A stretch of DNA of 64,000 nucleotides from Spodoptera frugiperda (taxonomy: Eukaryota > Arthropoda > Insecta > Lepidoptera > Noctuidae). Position numbers and translations under genes: made by a program. Positions 52,801 to 63,235 of the stretch are shown in pieces. How positions within the stretch are numbered: the first letter of the stretch is position 1; the number at the start of each line of letters is the position of its first letter. The DNA lies in the NCBI RefSeq assembly GCF_023101765.2, contig NC_064233.1, forward strand, positions 2,046,001 through 2,110,000. Direction: 5' to 3'. The notes under the pieces are model-generated. The model did no database searches, had not been told where the DNA came from, and saw only the letters and a program-made list of their open reading frames with translations.

Positions 52801-55800
52801 TCCTGGAAAAATACGTAGAAATAATCTTTATTTTTCAGTTTTATTCTACAGAACGCGAGCTCAACAGCAGTAGCTCAATATAGGGATCTCCCTAATTATT
52901 ATGGGCCTCGCCGTATTTGGGTCCAATAGATATTTATAAGATGTCATTGTCAGAGTTACTCAAAATGGAGAAATAAAACTTCCACGCGAAGACCGACATC
53001 CGCGCGGACGGAGTCGCGGGCGGAAGCTAGTAAATCATATATTATGTAATCAAAAAGTTAATTTTAAAACAGTATGTATGTATGTATGTTATCGTTGTCA
53101 AGTAACTAAATTAAAAACGAAATGTAACCATTCAAATTGGTAAACTAAAAATATAAACAACACGCGATCAGTTTATTAAACCTTAAAATTGAACTTAAAC
53201 TAAAAACAAATTAAATTTTAGTTTAATTATTGACTAACTATTAATATTAGTTACTTTGTTGGTTAGTTTTTTAACCTTGGTTTTTCTTACAATAAAATAT
53301 TTTAATGGAAATAATAAAAAAGTTATAAATGAACAGTAATTGACTAGTAATGTACTAGGCTAGCATAAATGTGAGAGAGTGACGTCATATTTGAAACGGT
53401 ATCGAATGCTTCGGGACTGCTTGAGTTTCTTCGGGACGCTGAGAAGTACTGTTGGATATTATGAAATGCATTATTTACGTTTGAACGCAATTTCGCCTGT
53501 TAATACTAAAAACCTTCTTCAAACATCTTAGTATGGGCTGTTTTTCACCAGAGAATGCATGTAGATATGCTACGAAGATGTAATAGCTAAGTTGTGAAAC
53601 TATATGACCGTTTCCACTGATACTAAGCTATGTAGGTGTGCGAGGAAGATGCACAGCTCGAGTATGCGATGTATCGATAGTAGAGAAGCCATCCATAGCA
53701 TGCATCTTTCCATATAAAAAACATAGCTTAGCTGAGTTCGTTTCCATCAGTGCTAAGCTATGTGTACCAATGAATGTGATTGGTGGAAGCCAAACGCATC
53801 CACAGCAACGTAGCATAGCACATCTCTGGTTAAAAAGCATCCTAAGTAAGTAGTTTTTTACATTAAATAAAATAACAAAACTGTTTTTAAAATAAGCCAA
53901 TAAAATCCCCATCAATATTTATTTTCTACAATAAATCCATGGCTTATTAAAATTAGTAAGAATCACCGTGACTGGACGAGCTGACATTTGAAGCGTGAGT
54001 CAGCAACGGAGTACCAGGGCACCATAAATTGATGACGTAATTTCTTATTTATACTACGTTTGTTGATAAATACGTCATACTGTTTTGTTCTGTCATCTGA
54101 TCCTTTGCAACTTATGGTTGCCTGGTAGCTCGTAATTGGGATTGCAATGTCAAAGTTAATTTATTTAGTTTTGATCAAACTTGTTGCTCTTGTTTTGCAA
54201 ATATTTGTTGTATGGGCATCGGTTCCTATGATGATTTCGCTTGTTGATTAAAAAGGGGGGGGGGCTAGTGAGAGAGTGAAGATCTTGTGGTTAATGATGA
54301 TGATGATCAGTTCGTACCAAAGTGTAGATTACCTTTGGAGAAGAACGAGTAAGCAACTTCATGGTTACTCTCATTCGATCATTTTTAGAATCGATTAGGA
54401 TTCGATTTTAGAATCGATTTTATAGCTAAATGTTTTCGATTTACGATGCCTGCATTACTATGTCAATGCAATGACCTTGTCTCCAAAGAAGAGATCTTCA
54501 GTTCGGTTCTCTTCGTGGGTAGCGGCAGACCGCTATTTTTAAGGTGGGAAAATCAAACAATTATTACTCTCACCTTGGGCGAGGCGAGAGAGAGAGTCAG
54601 ACTCTTACTGACTAAAAACCACCCCGTTCCTTCTCCTGCTTTTCGAGCCGGAGCCCCGGTAAACGCGCCAGGTAGTACGCAGCTCCGGATCAGGCATCAG
54701 CCCTACTGGTTTCTATCCGTGGTGGTCTGATGGCTCTAGTATGGGACCGCTAGATATATTTTTTCGAAAAAACATCTCAGTGTTAGCACGGAGTCTGGAA
54801 CTGTGCCCAGTATATGGCAATAGGCTCACCACCTATTACCTGGGACTTATAACACAAATGGCGAAAACTGGGTGTACATAGTACCTATAGCGGCATTACG
54901 TGCCGTAATGTGCACCTCTGCCTACCCCTTCGGGAAACAGAGAGAGGCATGTCTTGTATAATGTTACAATTTAATACCTTCATAAGCAACTAAAACTATA
55001 AATCGAAAATTATTAATACACGTCCATTTGAAATCGTGATCGGCATTACAAACGGTGCCAAGGTTCGAATCTAGTGTTGCGTCAATTCCTTTTACGCACG
55101 CCTTACTAGCGGTGCACGTGAATCGACTTTTTTATCGATCACTGTGTTTAGAATCGATTATTTTATTTGTGTTGCTTAATATTTGAGAATGGGTTAGGTG
55201 TGCTTTGTAACTCATACTCTCATGCATGAGAAGCGGGCGTCTTAAAGCTTTGGGCCAAAATATTTATAATAGTATCTATTTTAAACCTTTCCAATCCTTT
55301 CCTTTTTTAAAACCATAAAAGGACCGTCGTAGCAAAATAAAGTGTGGGAGAGCCATGCTTCGGCACGAATGGGCCGGCTCGACCGGAGTGATACCACGGT
55401 ATCACAGAAAAACGACGTGAAACAACGCTTGCGTTGTGTGAGTGAGTTTACCGGAGGCCCAATTACCCCCCAATCTTCCCAATCCCCGATTCCCCAACAA
55501 CCCTTAAATTCCTAATCCCCAGCAAGGCACTTGTAACGCCTCTGGTGTTTCGAGTGTCCATGGGCGGCGGCGATTGCTTACCATCAGGTGATCCGTCAGC
55601 TCGTTTACCGGCTTATACCATAAATAAGTTGTTCCAAGCTTAATAAACGTTTGTCCCTTAAGTGTCAAAGGGTTTTTAGGTCAATAGGCATTTTATCTGT
55701 TAATGAATGACAGCCATTAACACGTGCCAGCTTATTAGTGATGTGTAGAGGTCAAAATGTTTATGTTTGATATCGATGATGATAATAATATCGATATATT

Positions 55801-57376
55801 GTTTTATAAGATTATAAGTAGTATTTTAAAAATGTAATTTTAGACGATTTTTAATTAATATCGATTAATGTATCGATTAATCGGTATTTTGCATAGGAAT
55901 TGATTCTACACATTGCACATTGTAAACGGTTTTTACATACATAATTTAAGTGAGTAAACTGTGATTTTTAGTTAATTCAGTATGTCTCACGATAGTTATT
56001 AAAAGAAATACATAGTGTCATATAACATCATGACAGAAGCGCATCTAATAAATAAATGTAACATTTCAAATAGTGTTTGACGAAAGCAAAAACAGCAATT
56101 ATGTTTAATATTCATTCCAAAATATAGATTCCTATGGAGAAGAACGAGCAAGAAACTCCATAGGTTACTCTTTTTAATTCGTTTGTCTTGTCTACGCTAT
56201 TAATAGAAAACGTTCAATATTGGATTTCTTACACGTTCCCTTTAAATATAGTTTTTTTTTTCTATATTAGGAATGAGTTACTATGGACAGACGAGTCGTC
56301 AGTAAATTTTGTTATGTAGACATTTGAAAATATCTTTAAATTATACTCAGTACTAATTTTGTATCGTTTTCCTAAAGTATTACTGGGCTTTTTTCGGTTT
56401 TTCGAAAATTTCTCAGTAGTAGCACGGAGTCTGGAATTGTGTTTGGTATATGGCAATAGGTTTACCCCCTATTACATGGGACTTATAACACAAATGTTGA
56501 AAAGTGGGTGTACATTGTATAGCTGCATTACGTGCTGTAATGTGCACCTCGGTCTACCCCTTCGAGGATAAAAGGCGTGTCGTTAAAGTTTGAAATCCTA
56601 CTATAATATTCCAAATGCGAAAGTTTGTGAGTATGTATGTTTGTTACTCTTTTACGTCAAAACGGCTGAAGGGATCGGGATGAAATTTGGAACAGAGGTA
56701 GATTATGGTCTGGAATATTACATAGGCTACTTTTTATCCCACGGAAACGCGGGCGAAGTCGACGGCAGAAGCTAGTTGGTAATATAACTGATTTAACTGT
56801 TATATTTAACATAACCTCTTTAAATAACGTAACATTCTTTGTACTTACTTATAATAATACAAAATGTTCTATAGAAAAGTTTTCGTGTCGTGTGAAGTAA
56901 TTTATTTAATAACACCTTTATTGCATCACGATAAGGGCTAGTTTCGTACTGCAATCTCTTTCATTCGTAGTTATTTTTTTGCTGAATCAGACCTTAGTTT
57001 TTTACCGAGTGAAAGTCTACTGTGCTCATTTTAAAGTGGAAGAAATTAGATCGCCAACATTCAACATTATAATCGAATAAACTAGAATCGATTTCATAAA
57101 ACGATTCTAAGAAAGCACATCACTAGTTATAAGTCTAGACCAACCGACGCCATATTGTAAAAATGACTCGATGACCATTCAGCGAAAACATCGCGCTAAC
57201 AACATTACATAATTAGACACTTGTTAGCTTCAATCGCTGGATTTACAAATGTCTTGCTTCATAGATTCTTTGTTTTGTTCCATTAGACGGCCGCGCTGTA
57301 TGAAGCGCTTTTCGCTGCAGTGGTGCGATATTTTCCGCTTGACGACAACCTATCTGGGTCAGAAGGGCTCGGGGAG
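43831..57376 (+). CDS. Unrecognised gene, first three exons (3' incomplete)
   Basis: Exon 1 43831-44010 (start codon 43989, donor CTA|GTAAGT), exon 2 49374-49426 (acceptor TTCTTTACAG, donor GAA|GTAAGT), exon 3 57287-57376 (acceptor TTTTGTTCCATTAG, donor GAG|GTATGA). Coding lengths 22, 53 and 90 keep one frame: [20 protein letters not shown], then an acidic stretch KVEKEE, then [20 protein letters not shown] and [10 protein letters not shown]. The N-terminus has Cys at 3, 10 and 16 and no obvious signal peptide; residues 26-45 look helical. I do not recognise the family. Canonical splice sites, compatible phases and a textbook core promoter support a real gene; introns are 5.4 and 7.9 kb and full of repeats. 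If the last donor is unused, translation stops one codon later (TGA at 57380). Later exons would lie beyond 64000. Confidence 0.6.
43989..44010 (+). CDS. Coding part of exon 1 of the unrecognised gene
   Basis: MFCLFSA plus one base; 158-nt 5' UTR without upstream ATG reading into it in frame. G at -3. Confidence 0.55.
44048..44166. mobile_element. MITE-P copy, most symmetric
   Basis: CCGCACTCAGAGACATTTAA at the left, TTAACTGACTCTGAGTGTGG at the right, centre TCCTTAGTAAC/TTGCTAAGGA. Lies 38 bp inside intron 1 of the new gene. Confidence 0.75.
44167..44897. other. Intron sequence, minor repeat pieces
   Basis: ATACATGCATAATATATCAC near 44475 resembles 8782-8810; SINE-C words at 44535-44560 and 44770-44800. 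Confidence 0.4.
44898..45200 (-). repeat. SINE-I 3' part then repeat D
   Basis: CAACAGCCTATAAGTGGCGA and ATTAATCACCACGCTTGCTC (SINE-I, to about 45040); AAACGAGCAGACGGATCACC (repeat D, 45108-45200). Confidence 0.65.
45346..45520 (+). repeat. SINE-C with partial tRNA-like head
   Basis: CAGGTTTGATTTCCGGGTCG (B-box region), GAATTATGCCCGGTATATGG. Confidence 0.65.
45700..46225. repeat. 82-bp tandem array hosting a Helitron
   Basis: GGTCAGTTTA recurs at 45750, 45831, 45913 and 46207. Periods are 81, 82 and, after subtracting the 212-bp insert, 82. Each unit also carries GAGCTATA and ACCAATTTAT-type words. Confidence 0.85.
45934..46145 (+). mobile_element. Helitron-like element, 212 bp, precise insertion
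   Basis: TCTATACTAATATTATAAAG start, CGCGCGGAAATAGCTAG end. Removing it leaves GGTACAATGAGCTATATATA, which aligns with the neighbouring units (GGTTCATTGAGCTATATACA). Inserted between A and T, no target duplication. Confidence 0.9.
46253..46532 (+). mobile_element. MITE-E, reference copy
   Basis: Left TGCTTTTCCACCAGAGATGT, right AGCACATCTCTGTTAGTAAA; interior contains two further inverted words (AGCACTGGTAGAAACGGACT and TCACTGGAAACGGTCACATA). Confidence 0.8.
46726..46976 (-). mobile_element. LINE 3' end fragment with GGTAAG duplication
   Basis: Reverse of the LINE 3' UTR, from the (GTCAAA)n tail to ATGTGAGAATAATGTAA. GGTAAG occurs on both sides (46720-46725 and 46977-46982). Confidence 0.8.
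47022..47095 (+). repeat. Repeat D copy
   Basis: GTCCATGGGCGGCGCTGATC, TTGCCCCCTATTCCATAAAA. Confidence 0.65.
47096..47602. other. Intron sequence, SINE-B-like scraps
   Basis: GCAGTAATCACCACTCTTGG and CCATAATCTCCACTCTTGAC are weak SINE-B pieces. No gene. Confidence 0.4.
47603..47782 (+). mobile_element. Helitron-like element, 180-bp family
   Basis: TCTAATATTGTAAATGCGAA to GGCAGAAGCTATAG; terminal CTAG mutated. Confidence 0.65.
47815..48135. repeat. Two tRNA-like SINE heads in opposite orientation
   Basis: + at 47815-47905: GATTGAGTGGTCGTGTGTTT and GGGGTTCGATTATCGGG. - at 48070-48135: GTTGAGTGGATGTGAGTCGC and TATCGGGTTCGAATCACCG. Neither folds as a full tRNA. Confidence 0.5.
48345..48672 (+). 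mobile_element. Truncated Helitron joined to MITE-E
   Basis: CTTCCTGACGCTATAACTCC matches 15400-15584 up to about 48490; then GGAAAGATGCGTGCTATTGA to TAGCACATCTCTGGTGGAAA is MITE-E. Confidence 0.6.
49005..49240 (+). repeat. Two consecutive repeat D copies
   Basis: GCAACGCACTTGTAACACCTTTGG-type starts near 49019 and 49147; GCTTACCATCAGGTGATTTG and GCTTACAATCAGGTGATCCG. They end 134 bp upstream of exon 2. Confidence 0.65.
49374..49426 (+). CDS. Exon 2 of the unrecognised gene
   Basis: Two bases completing Ser, then [17 protein letters not shown]; leaves in phase 0. An alternative acceptor at 49379 (GTGAG|TGC) would also be in frame but would not fit exon 1. Confidence 0.6.
49427..50210. repeat. 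Tandem array of about 89 bp starting at the exon 2 donor
   Basis: AACTCCTAC (last copy TACTCCTAC) recurs at 49436, 49944, 50033 and 50122. Periods are 86 (after subtracting a 422-bp insert), 89 and 89. Each unit begins with a donor-like (G)TAAGTT or TGAGTT. Confidence 0.85.
49512..49933 (+). mobile_element. Helitron-like element, 422 bp, with terminal hairpin
   Basis: Starts TCTATATATTAATACGTGAT after A49511, ends CTAG at 49930-49933 before T. GGTCGAA/TTCGACC (49914-49920 and 49922-49928) forms the 3' hairpin one base before the end. Deleting it gives GGAAATATAAGTT, identical to the junction in a neighbouring unit near 50108. Confidence 0.9.
50211..50527. other. No gene; SINE-head-like scrap
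   Basis: CCAGTTCGATTCCTGTGTCA near 50400 and AGTGGTTGCAAACGCGACTG near 50472 look like displaced SINE-C head pieces. Confidence 0.35.
50528..50745 (+). repeat. Repeat F copy
   Basis: TCCTCCGACCAGGCGAGGTG, TATGACGTCATCCGTTGATT. Confidence 0.65.
50746..51234. other. No gene recognised
   Basis: The two open frames (50699 and 51013) have no domain I know; a SINE-C-like CTCGACCAACGAGGCGG occurs at 50812. Confidence 0.35.
51235..51456 (+). repeat. SINE-A, long form
   Basis: AAAGAGCCGTCAGACCACCA to TTTACCCCTTAAAAAC. Confidence 0.8.
51700..51945 (+). repeat. SINE-I copy
   Basis: TCATGCATGAGTGTTCGAAA, CAAACGGTGAAGGAAAACAT, CAAGCGTGGTGATTAATGCT; tail lost. Confidence 0.65.
52011..53030 (+). mobile_element. 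Two related Helitron-like elements in series
   Basis: First from 52011 (TCTATACATATAATAAATCT; 3' end not found, about 52330). Second about 52562-53030, ending GTCGCGGGCGGAAGCTAG before T, with CCGCGCGG upstream. Both share GGTCAATTCTGTA and a (GTCT)n tract. A (CATT)n tract lies between (52530-52570). Confidence 0.6.
53031..53534. other. No gene recognised
   Basis: AT-rich; short (GTAT)n at 53072-53088. Confidence 0.4.
53535..53845 (-). mobile_element. MITE-E, nearly complete
   Basis: TGTTTTTCACCAGAGAATGC at one end, TAGCACATCTCTGGTTAAAA at the other. Open frames on both strands (53628-53915) are artefacts of it. Confidence 0.75.
53846..54307. other. No gene; G9 run
   Basis: AAAAAGGGGGGGGGG at about 54250-54264 is the only notable feature. 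Confidence 0.4.
54308..54392 (-). mobile_element. LINE 3' hairpin fragment
   Basis: GTTCGTACCAAAGTGTAGAT, TTTGGAGAAGAACGAG; retains only the pseudoknot zone. Confidence 0.6.
54540..54741 (-). repeat. SINE-A, long form
   Basis: GTGGGAAAATCAAACAATTA to CCGTGGTGGTCTGATGGCTC. Confidence 0.8.
54785..54930 (+). repeat. SINE-C body
   Basis: GCACGGAGTCTGGAACTGTG to CTGCCTACCCCTTCGGG. Confidence 0.75.
54931..55344. other. No gene; SINE-I scrap
   Basis: CTCATGCATGAGAAGCGGGC at 55212 is a reverse SINE-I head. Confidence 0.4.
55345..55625 (+). repeat. Repeat D, longest copy
   Basis: GTGGGAGAGCCATGCTTCGG, GGGCCGGCTCGACCGGAGTG, CCAATCCCCGATTCCCCAAC, CTTACCATCAGGTGATCCGT. About 280 bp, so the short copies are truncations. 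Confidence 0.75.
55626..56103. other. No gene; MITE-G scrap
   Basis: ACTGTGATTTTTAGTTAATT at about 55958. ATCGATTAAT words repeat near 55855-55885. Confidence 0.4.
56104..56182 (-). mobile_element. LINE 3' hairpin fragment
   Basis: CCTATGGAGAAGAACGAGCA and AGAAACTCCATAGG: stem 1 of the pseudoknot is perfect. Confidence 0.65.
56385..56585 (+). repeat. SINE-C body
   Basis: GCACGGAGTCTGGAATTGTG to GAGGATAAAAGGCGTGTCGT. Confidence 0.75.
56596..56775 (+). mobile_element. Helitron-like element, 180 bp
   Basis: TCCTACTATAATATTCCAAA start after A, GACGGCAGAAGCTAG end before T. Confidence 0.75.
56776..57286. other. Repeat-poor intron sequence
   Basis: AT-rich; no repeat family recognised. It leads into a strong pyrimidine tract and acceptor at 57262-57286. 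Confidence 0.45.
57287..57376 (+). CDS. Exon 3 of the unrecognised gene
   Basis: 30 codons in phase 0 at both ends: [20 protein letters not shown] then [12 protein letters not shown] content is clearly above the flanks, as expected for coding sequence. Confidence 0.6.
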
Positions 57377-58825
<1,449 letters not shown>

Positions 58826-59011
58826 GATCACCTCGTTGGATGAGTGATCTTGACTGTCGAGATTAGGATCACAGGTTCGATTCTTGCTGCGGACTGCCTC
58901 GAAAAGCAGGAGTAGGAACGGGGTGCTTTTTAGTCAGTAAGAGTCTGACACTCCCTCTCGCCTCGCCCAAGGCGGGAGAAGTCATTTGATGATTTTCCCC
59001 CTCAAAAAAAA
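58826..59011 (+). repeat. tRNA-like head fused to a SINE-A body
   Basis: CACCTCGTTGGATGAGTGAT and CACAGGTTCGATTCTTGCTG (A- and B-box-like) run directly into GCGGACTGCCTCGAAAAGCA and a normal SINE-A 3' half ending CCCTCAAAAAAAAG. Confidence 0.65.
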
Positions 59012-59469
59012 GGTTCGTATCTTGATTCTCGTTTCTCAAGTGAGACTGTCAAGCTAATGATTTCATGGTTCAGTTTCTTAGTCTAGCCGTTTTTACCAAC
59101 CATCTATTAATTAAGAGTTTTTTAGCGAGAGGGACCACCTAAATCACCCCTTACTTTTATCTCTAGATGTCACTTATGAGCTGGTCAAAACCAAACTATC
59201 ATAAGTGTCAACTATCTTAGCTAAAAGGTCCCTAAAAATTTAAGCGAGATTACTGAGACGCTACATTTATTCCTCAAGAATCAGTCTATCCATAGATGAA
59301 TATTGCATCAAAATGCATTCAGTAGTTTCTGAGTTCATCACGAATAGAATACCAACGTGATGAGATGACGAAACGAACAGTTACTGCGATATGCTAAGTG
59401 AGAGTTCTGAATGTCAAATTCGTTTTTGAGGACTCGCCGCACCCGAATACGATGGCGCAATTATTACCG
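59012..59469. other. No gene recognised
   Basis: AAATGCATTCAGTAGTTTCT at 59312 is a Helitron-family scrap. Confidence 0.4.
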
Positions 59470-59650
59470 TCACGCCTTTTATCCCCAAAGGGGTAGGCAG
59501 AGGTGCACATTATGGCACGTAATGCCGCTATACAATGTACACCCACTTTTCACCATTTGTGTTATAAGTCCCATGTAATAGGGGTGAGCCTATTGCCATA
59601 TACTGGGCACAATTCCAGATTCTGTGCTACTACTGAGAAATTTTCGAAGT
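59470..59650 (-). repeat. SINE-C body
   Basis: CACGCCTTTTATCCCCAAAG to GGCACAATTCCAGATTCTGT. Confidence 0.75.
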
Positions 59651-59689
59651 AAAATACATTTGTCACCAAATTGTACTCTTAGATCTTGT

Positions 59690-59795
59690 GTCGTATATCC
59701 GACTAAGGGACTACACATTTAACAGAGACCGGGCAGCAGCGCTCTCTGATAAACCTGAACCTTTTATACTGCGATCGCCAAGCCTGAATATTATG
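59690..59795 (-). repeat. SINE-B copy, interrupted downstream by a MITE
   Basis: CTACACATTTAACAGAGACC, CTTTTATACTGCGATCGCCA; the outer end (ATAGTCCAGCAGTGGACTGT) reappears at 60076 after the TTAA element. Confidence 0.7.
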
Positions 59796-59873
59796 TCAAA
59801 CCCTTCTAAAGTTGAGGATGCTCATATAAGTTTTTAAACTGACATGGTCACTAACACTAATATTAAAAGTTAA

Positions 59874-60048
59874 GACGGGATATTTACCATGTTTATTTTT
59901 GTGTATGAGTTTCCGATATTTCGGCACTGTTGCAAGCGCCATGATTACGGATGAACTGGAGTATATGTTGGTGTGTCGAACAGTGTGTCCAACAGTGCCG
60001 AAATATCAGAAACTCATAGACATAAATAAACATGGTAAATATCCCGTC
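59874..60048. mobile_element. TTAA-flanked MITE with about 60-bp TIRs
   Basis: TTAA at 59870-59873 and 60049-60052. GACGGGATATTTACCATGTT at the left equals the complement of the right end; homology continues through TTTCGGCACTGTTG with few mismatches. TTAA targets are typical of piggyBac-like transposases. Confidence 0.85.
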
Positions 60049-60394
60049 TTAAGTTCTAATGACAGAGGATGCCCATAGTCCAGCAGTGGACTGTCACAGA
60101 CTGTTGATCATAACAGTGATGGCCATGGGAGAAAGACGTAAGTTTACGTACCTACTTACTCGTATGTTTATTTATCTCCCAAAATAGAAAATCTCGTGCA
60201 TCAGTAATAACGTGACTGGGAGATCATCAACTTGATTTGACAGCCGCCTGGCTTACACCCAGCATCACCATAGCAACCGCGACTTGGCTCGAACCATGCT
60301 TTCTACGTCCATAGAAATTGGATGGACGTCAATTTCTAAGAAATCTGTTTACTGACATAATATGGTATATCGTATAGAGTCGTCAAAAGAACGC

Positions 60395-60755
60395 GACAGT
60401 CCACTGCTAGACTATGAGACTCCTCTACATAAGAGGGTTTGCCATAATCTTCACAAGCAGGCGGGTTGGAGATCGCAGTTTATCAGAGAGACCCTATTCC
60501 CCCCTTCCCAATCTTCCCAATACCTGTTTTTCCAACAAACCTTAAATTCCTAACCCCTAAAAGACCGGCAACGCACTTGCAACGCCTCTGGTGTTTCAAG
60601 TTTCCATGGGCGGCGGCGATTGCTTACCATCAGGTGATACGTCTGCTAGTTTACAGCAGCAGCAAAAAAATCTCAGCAAACAGGTGGGTTGGAGATCTTA
60701 GTTTAAAAGGTTCAGGTTTATCAGAGACCGCTGCTGCACGGTATTTGTCTAATTT
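60395..60755 (+). repeat. SINE-B with nested repeat D
   Basis: CAGTCCACTGCTAGACTATG to GGAGATCGCAGTTTATCAGA, then repeat D 60492-60660 (CAATCTTCCCAATACCTGTT, CTTACCATCAGGTGATACGT), then a second SINE-B right half with AAGGTTCAGGTTTATCAGAG. Confidence 0.65.
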
Positions 60756-61102
60756 CATATAATAATCTTAATAATCGGCTTCTTGACACCTGCGGGACGA
60801 GTAAAAGTGGTACCAAAACAGCAAAATAACATTTCATTCAATATTTTTAACCGGAGTATTGAACCTGTGGTATCCGTCTCACACAGTGTAACCGGGACAT
60901 TACAGATAAAACAAAACAATACGTTGGATTCCGTTTAATTAAAAGATAAACTTAACTTTAATAACATATTTAGTCTACAGTTAATAATCTTATGACCTTA
61001 AAATTTTACAATATTTAGATTAAGTAAACATTGAAATCTAAGTAATCTTTTGAACCTGGGTAGCCTTAAACTCGCCGTATAGTGACAGCGTAAAAAAAGC
61101 AA
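60756..61102. other. No gene recognised
   Basis: AT-rich sequence. Confidence 0.4.
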
Positions 61103-61383
61103 CGTCACGCCTTTTATCCCCGAAGGGGTAGGCAGAGGTGCTCATTACGACACGTAATGCCGCTATACAATGTACACCCACTTTTCACCATTTGTGTTAT
61201 AAGTCCCATGTAATAGGGGGTGAACCTATTGCCGTATACTGCACACAATTCCAGACTCCGTGCTACTACTGAGAAATATTCGAAAAACCGTAAACACCCC
61301 AGTAATACTTTGCTCGACCTAGGAATCGAACCCGAGCCCCTTGTTCGGCAGTCGCACTTGCCACCACTCGACCAACGAGGCAG
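61103..61383 (-). repeat. SINE-C, full length with Pol III boxes
   Basis: On -: CCTCGTTGGTCGAGTGGTGG (A-box TGGTCGAGTGG), GGGTTCGATTCCTAGGTCGA (B-box GGTTCGATTCC), body GGAGTCTGGAATTGTGTGCA and 3' end GGGGATAAAAGGCGTGACGT. Best reference for the family. Confidence 0.85.
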
Positions 61384-61397
61384 TCAATAAATAACAG

Positions 61398-61570
61398 TTA
61401 AAGGTAAGCGTCCACAAGTCCGCATCGTACGCATCGCATGTAGGCATTGCCGATGATGCGGTCCGTACGATGCGGATCAGTGGACGCAGTTGTATGAGTT
61501 TCTATACAAGACAAACTAAAATCCGTTGCGTGCGATGCGTACGATGCGGGCCTGTGGACGCTTACCTTTA
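61398..61570. mobile_element. Palindromic MITE with about 39-bp TIRs
   Basis: TTAAAGGTAAGCGTCCACAA and GTCCGCATCGTACGCATCGC at the left mirror the right end with a few mismatches; flanking TA dinucleotides fit a TA target. It abuts repeat F. Confidence 0.8.
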
Positions 61571-61815
61571 GGGATGACACATTTGGATTTTTCACAAATC
61601 GGTCTGTACTTAGCGACAAATGACAAGTGACAGATGACAGAAGTCGCACATAGACTTTCGATGCATAAATCAACGGAGGACGTCATAAATCCTACATCGC
61701 ACATGCAAATAAACATGGATAGAAAATCCCAACGAACAACAGTTGGGCAGAAAGCCCGCCAGGCACGATCACCTCGCCTGGTCAGAGGATACTCCTTTTC
61801 TTAGGGAACTTTACT
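61571..61815 (-). repeat. Repeat F copy
   Basis: GACGTCATAAATCCTACATC, CGATCACCTCGCCTGGTCAG. Confidence 0.7.
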
Positions 61816-62445
61816 CTCTGTTCCCTAAAGGTCGAGTAGTTTTAGAGCTTAGGTTTTCAATGCAAACTAACAATCAAATCTTTACTCTTTATACTAAATC
61901 TATAAATGTATCTCTCAATAGATATCTGCTTAACCTTTTTCTCTAAAATAAGGTTATTATATCACATTATAAAATTATAAATGCAAATAAAAACAATATA
62001 AAAAATCATAAAGCCCACACGCAACAGCGCTACAATTTTACAAATGCGGGCGGTGAAAATCGGAACTAAAATACACCAACAAAATTACTTCACAAAAATC
62101 TCGTTACAAAGAAACCATTGACATTTTCAACTGCAAAATTAAATTTGTACCTATCATAGTAACGTGATGTGTTAAAAAACAATTTGGTAAAGGCGAGAAA
62201 GGGACGGGAGATGATGAGTAATATGTTAGAAAGAGATAGAGGAATGTTTGTCAACACGGCGTTGCTATATTTAGATTGTTTCCGCGTGCTGAACAATTTA
62301 AAGGTTGATATGTTTTTGTATGTTGTATGTTTCTACGTTTTTAATCTCATATAGGTTAGTAGGTTAACTGATATAGTGGTAATTGAAAAATATTTGTGTT
62401 ATCTCCTATTTTTTTTTTGTGGGAAATTGTTTTATCAACGTAATA
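61816..62445. other. No gene recognised
   Basis: Open frames at 62090 (-) and 62169 (+) overlap and have no recognisable domain. Confidence 0.4.
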
Positions 62446-62706
62446 GGTTAGTTTCCTACTACTAGTCAAATTCAATACTTTTTTCGAAACGTCAAAAACG
62501 ATATTTTCTATGAAATAGTGCGCAATGACGTCATCAGATTTTTACGACAAAAAGCAGACTTATTTCTAGAAAATTAGCTAAAAAATATAGAAAATTAAGT
62601 AGATCATCAAATCTATGAATAAAAGTGTGATTGTTTTTGATTTTTTTTTTATATTGCAAAGTCAAAACTATTTATTTTTGACTGAGGAAACTACCCAATT
62701 CACTCC
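62446..62706 (-). mobile_element. MITE-Q copy
   Basis: TAGTTTCCTACTACTAGTCA at the left, GACTGAGGAAACTACCC at the right: imperfect inverted ends around the interior shared with 16308-16525. Confidence 0.65.
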
Positions 62707-62984
62707 TTACTGAGTGACAGGAAATCCTCTCTTAACACTCCTCTTGACTGTCCACTGCTAGAGTGATTCTGCATTAAATTCACCGAAGGGCGTGAAAACT
62801 ATCGTTTTCTTTTCTTCTCCTCTAATAATATCTTCTGATTTATTTCGTTGCGGGATCCAAGACAGTTAGTTGTTCATGTCCCTGGGATGTACTTCGGTAG
62901 GACTTCAGTGTTCCGGTGTTTGCATGGTTGTATCTACTGTAGATCCTGTTGCATAGGAGTTGCAGCAATTGCTAGGCCGTATTC

Positions 62985-63235
62985 CTTCACTCATCTGGTG
63001 TTGTCTGTGTCCATGGGCGGAGCTGATCGCTTACCATCAGGTGACCCGTATGCTCGTTTGCTTCCTATTCCATAAAAAAAAAACCGTAGACTTATCTCTA
63101 CATAAAAGGGTTTGCCATAATCTCCACCTAAGTCAGGTTGTAGATCGCAGTGTAAAAGGTTCAGGTTTATCAGAGAGCGCTGCTGCCCGGTCTCTGTCTA
63201 ATGTGTAGTCTCTTAGTCAAATTTTACGACGGGGG
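62985..63235 (+). repeat. Repeat D then SINE-B
   Basis: GTCCATGGGCGGAGCTGATC to TTCCATAAAAAAAAAACC; then GGGTTTGCCATAATCTCCAC, GTAAAAGGTTCAGGTTTATC and CTTACGACG-like ATTTTACGACGG. Confidence 0.7.

Noticed and set aside
61320..61384. tRNA gene
   Set aside because: A- and B-boxes are good, but the segment continues into a repeated SINE body and does not form a full cloverleaf; similar heads recur at 9900, 47815, 48070, 58826 and 63900.
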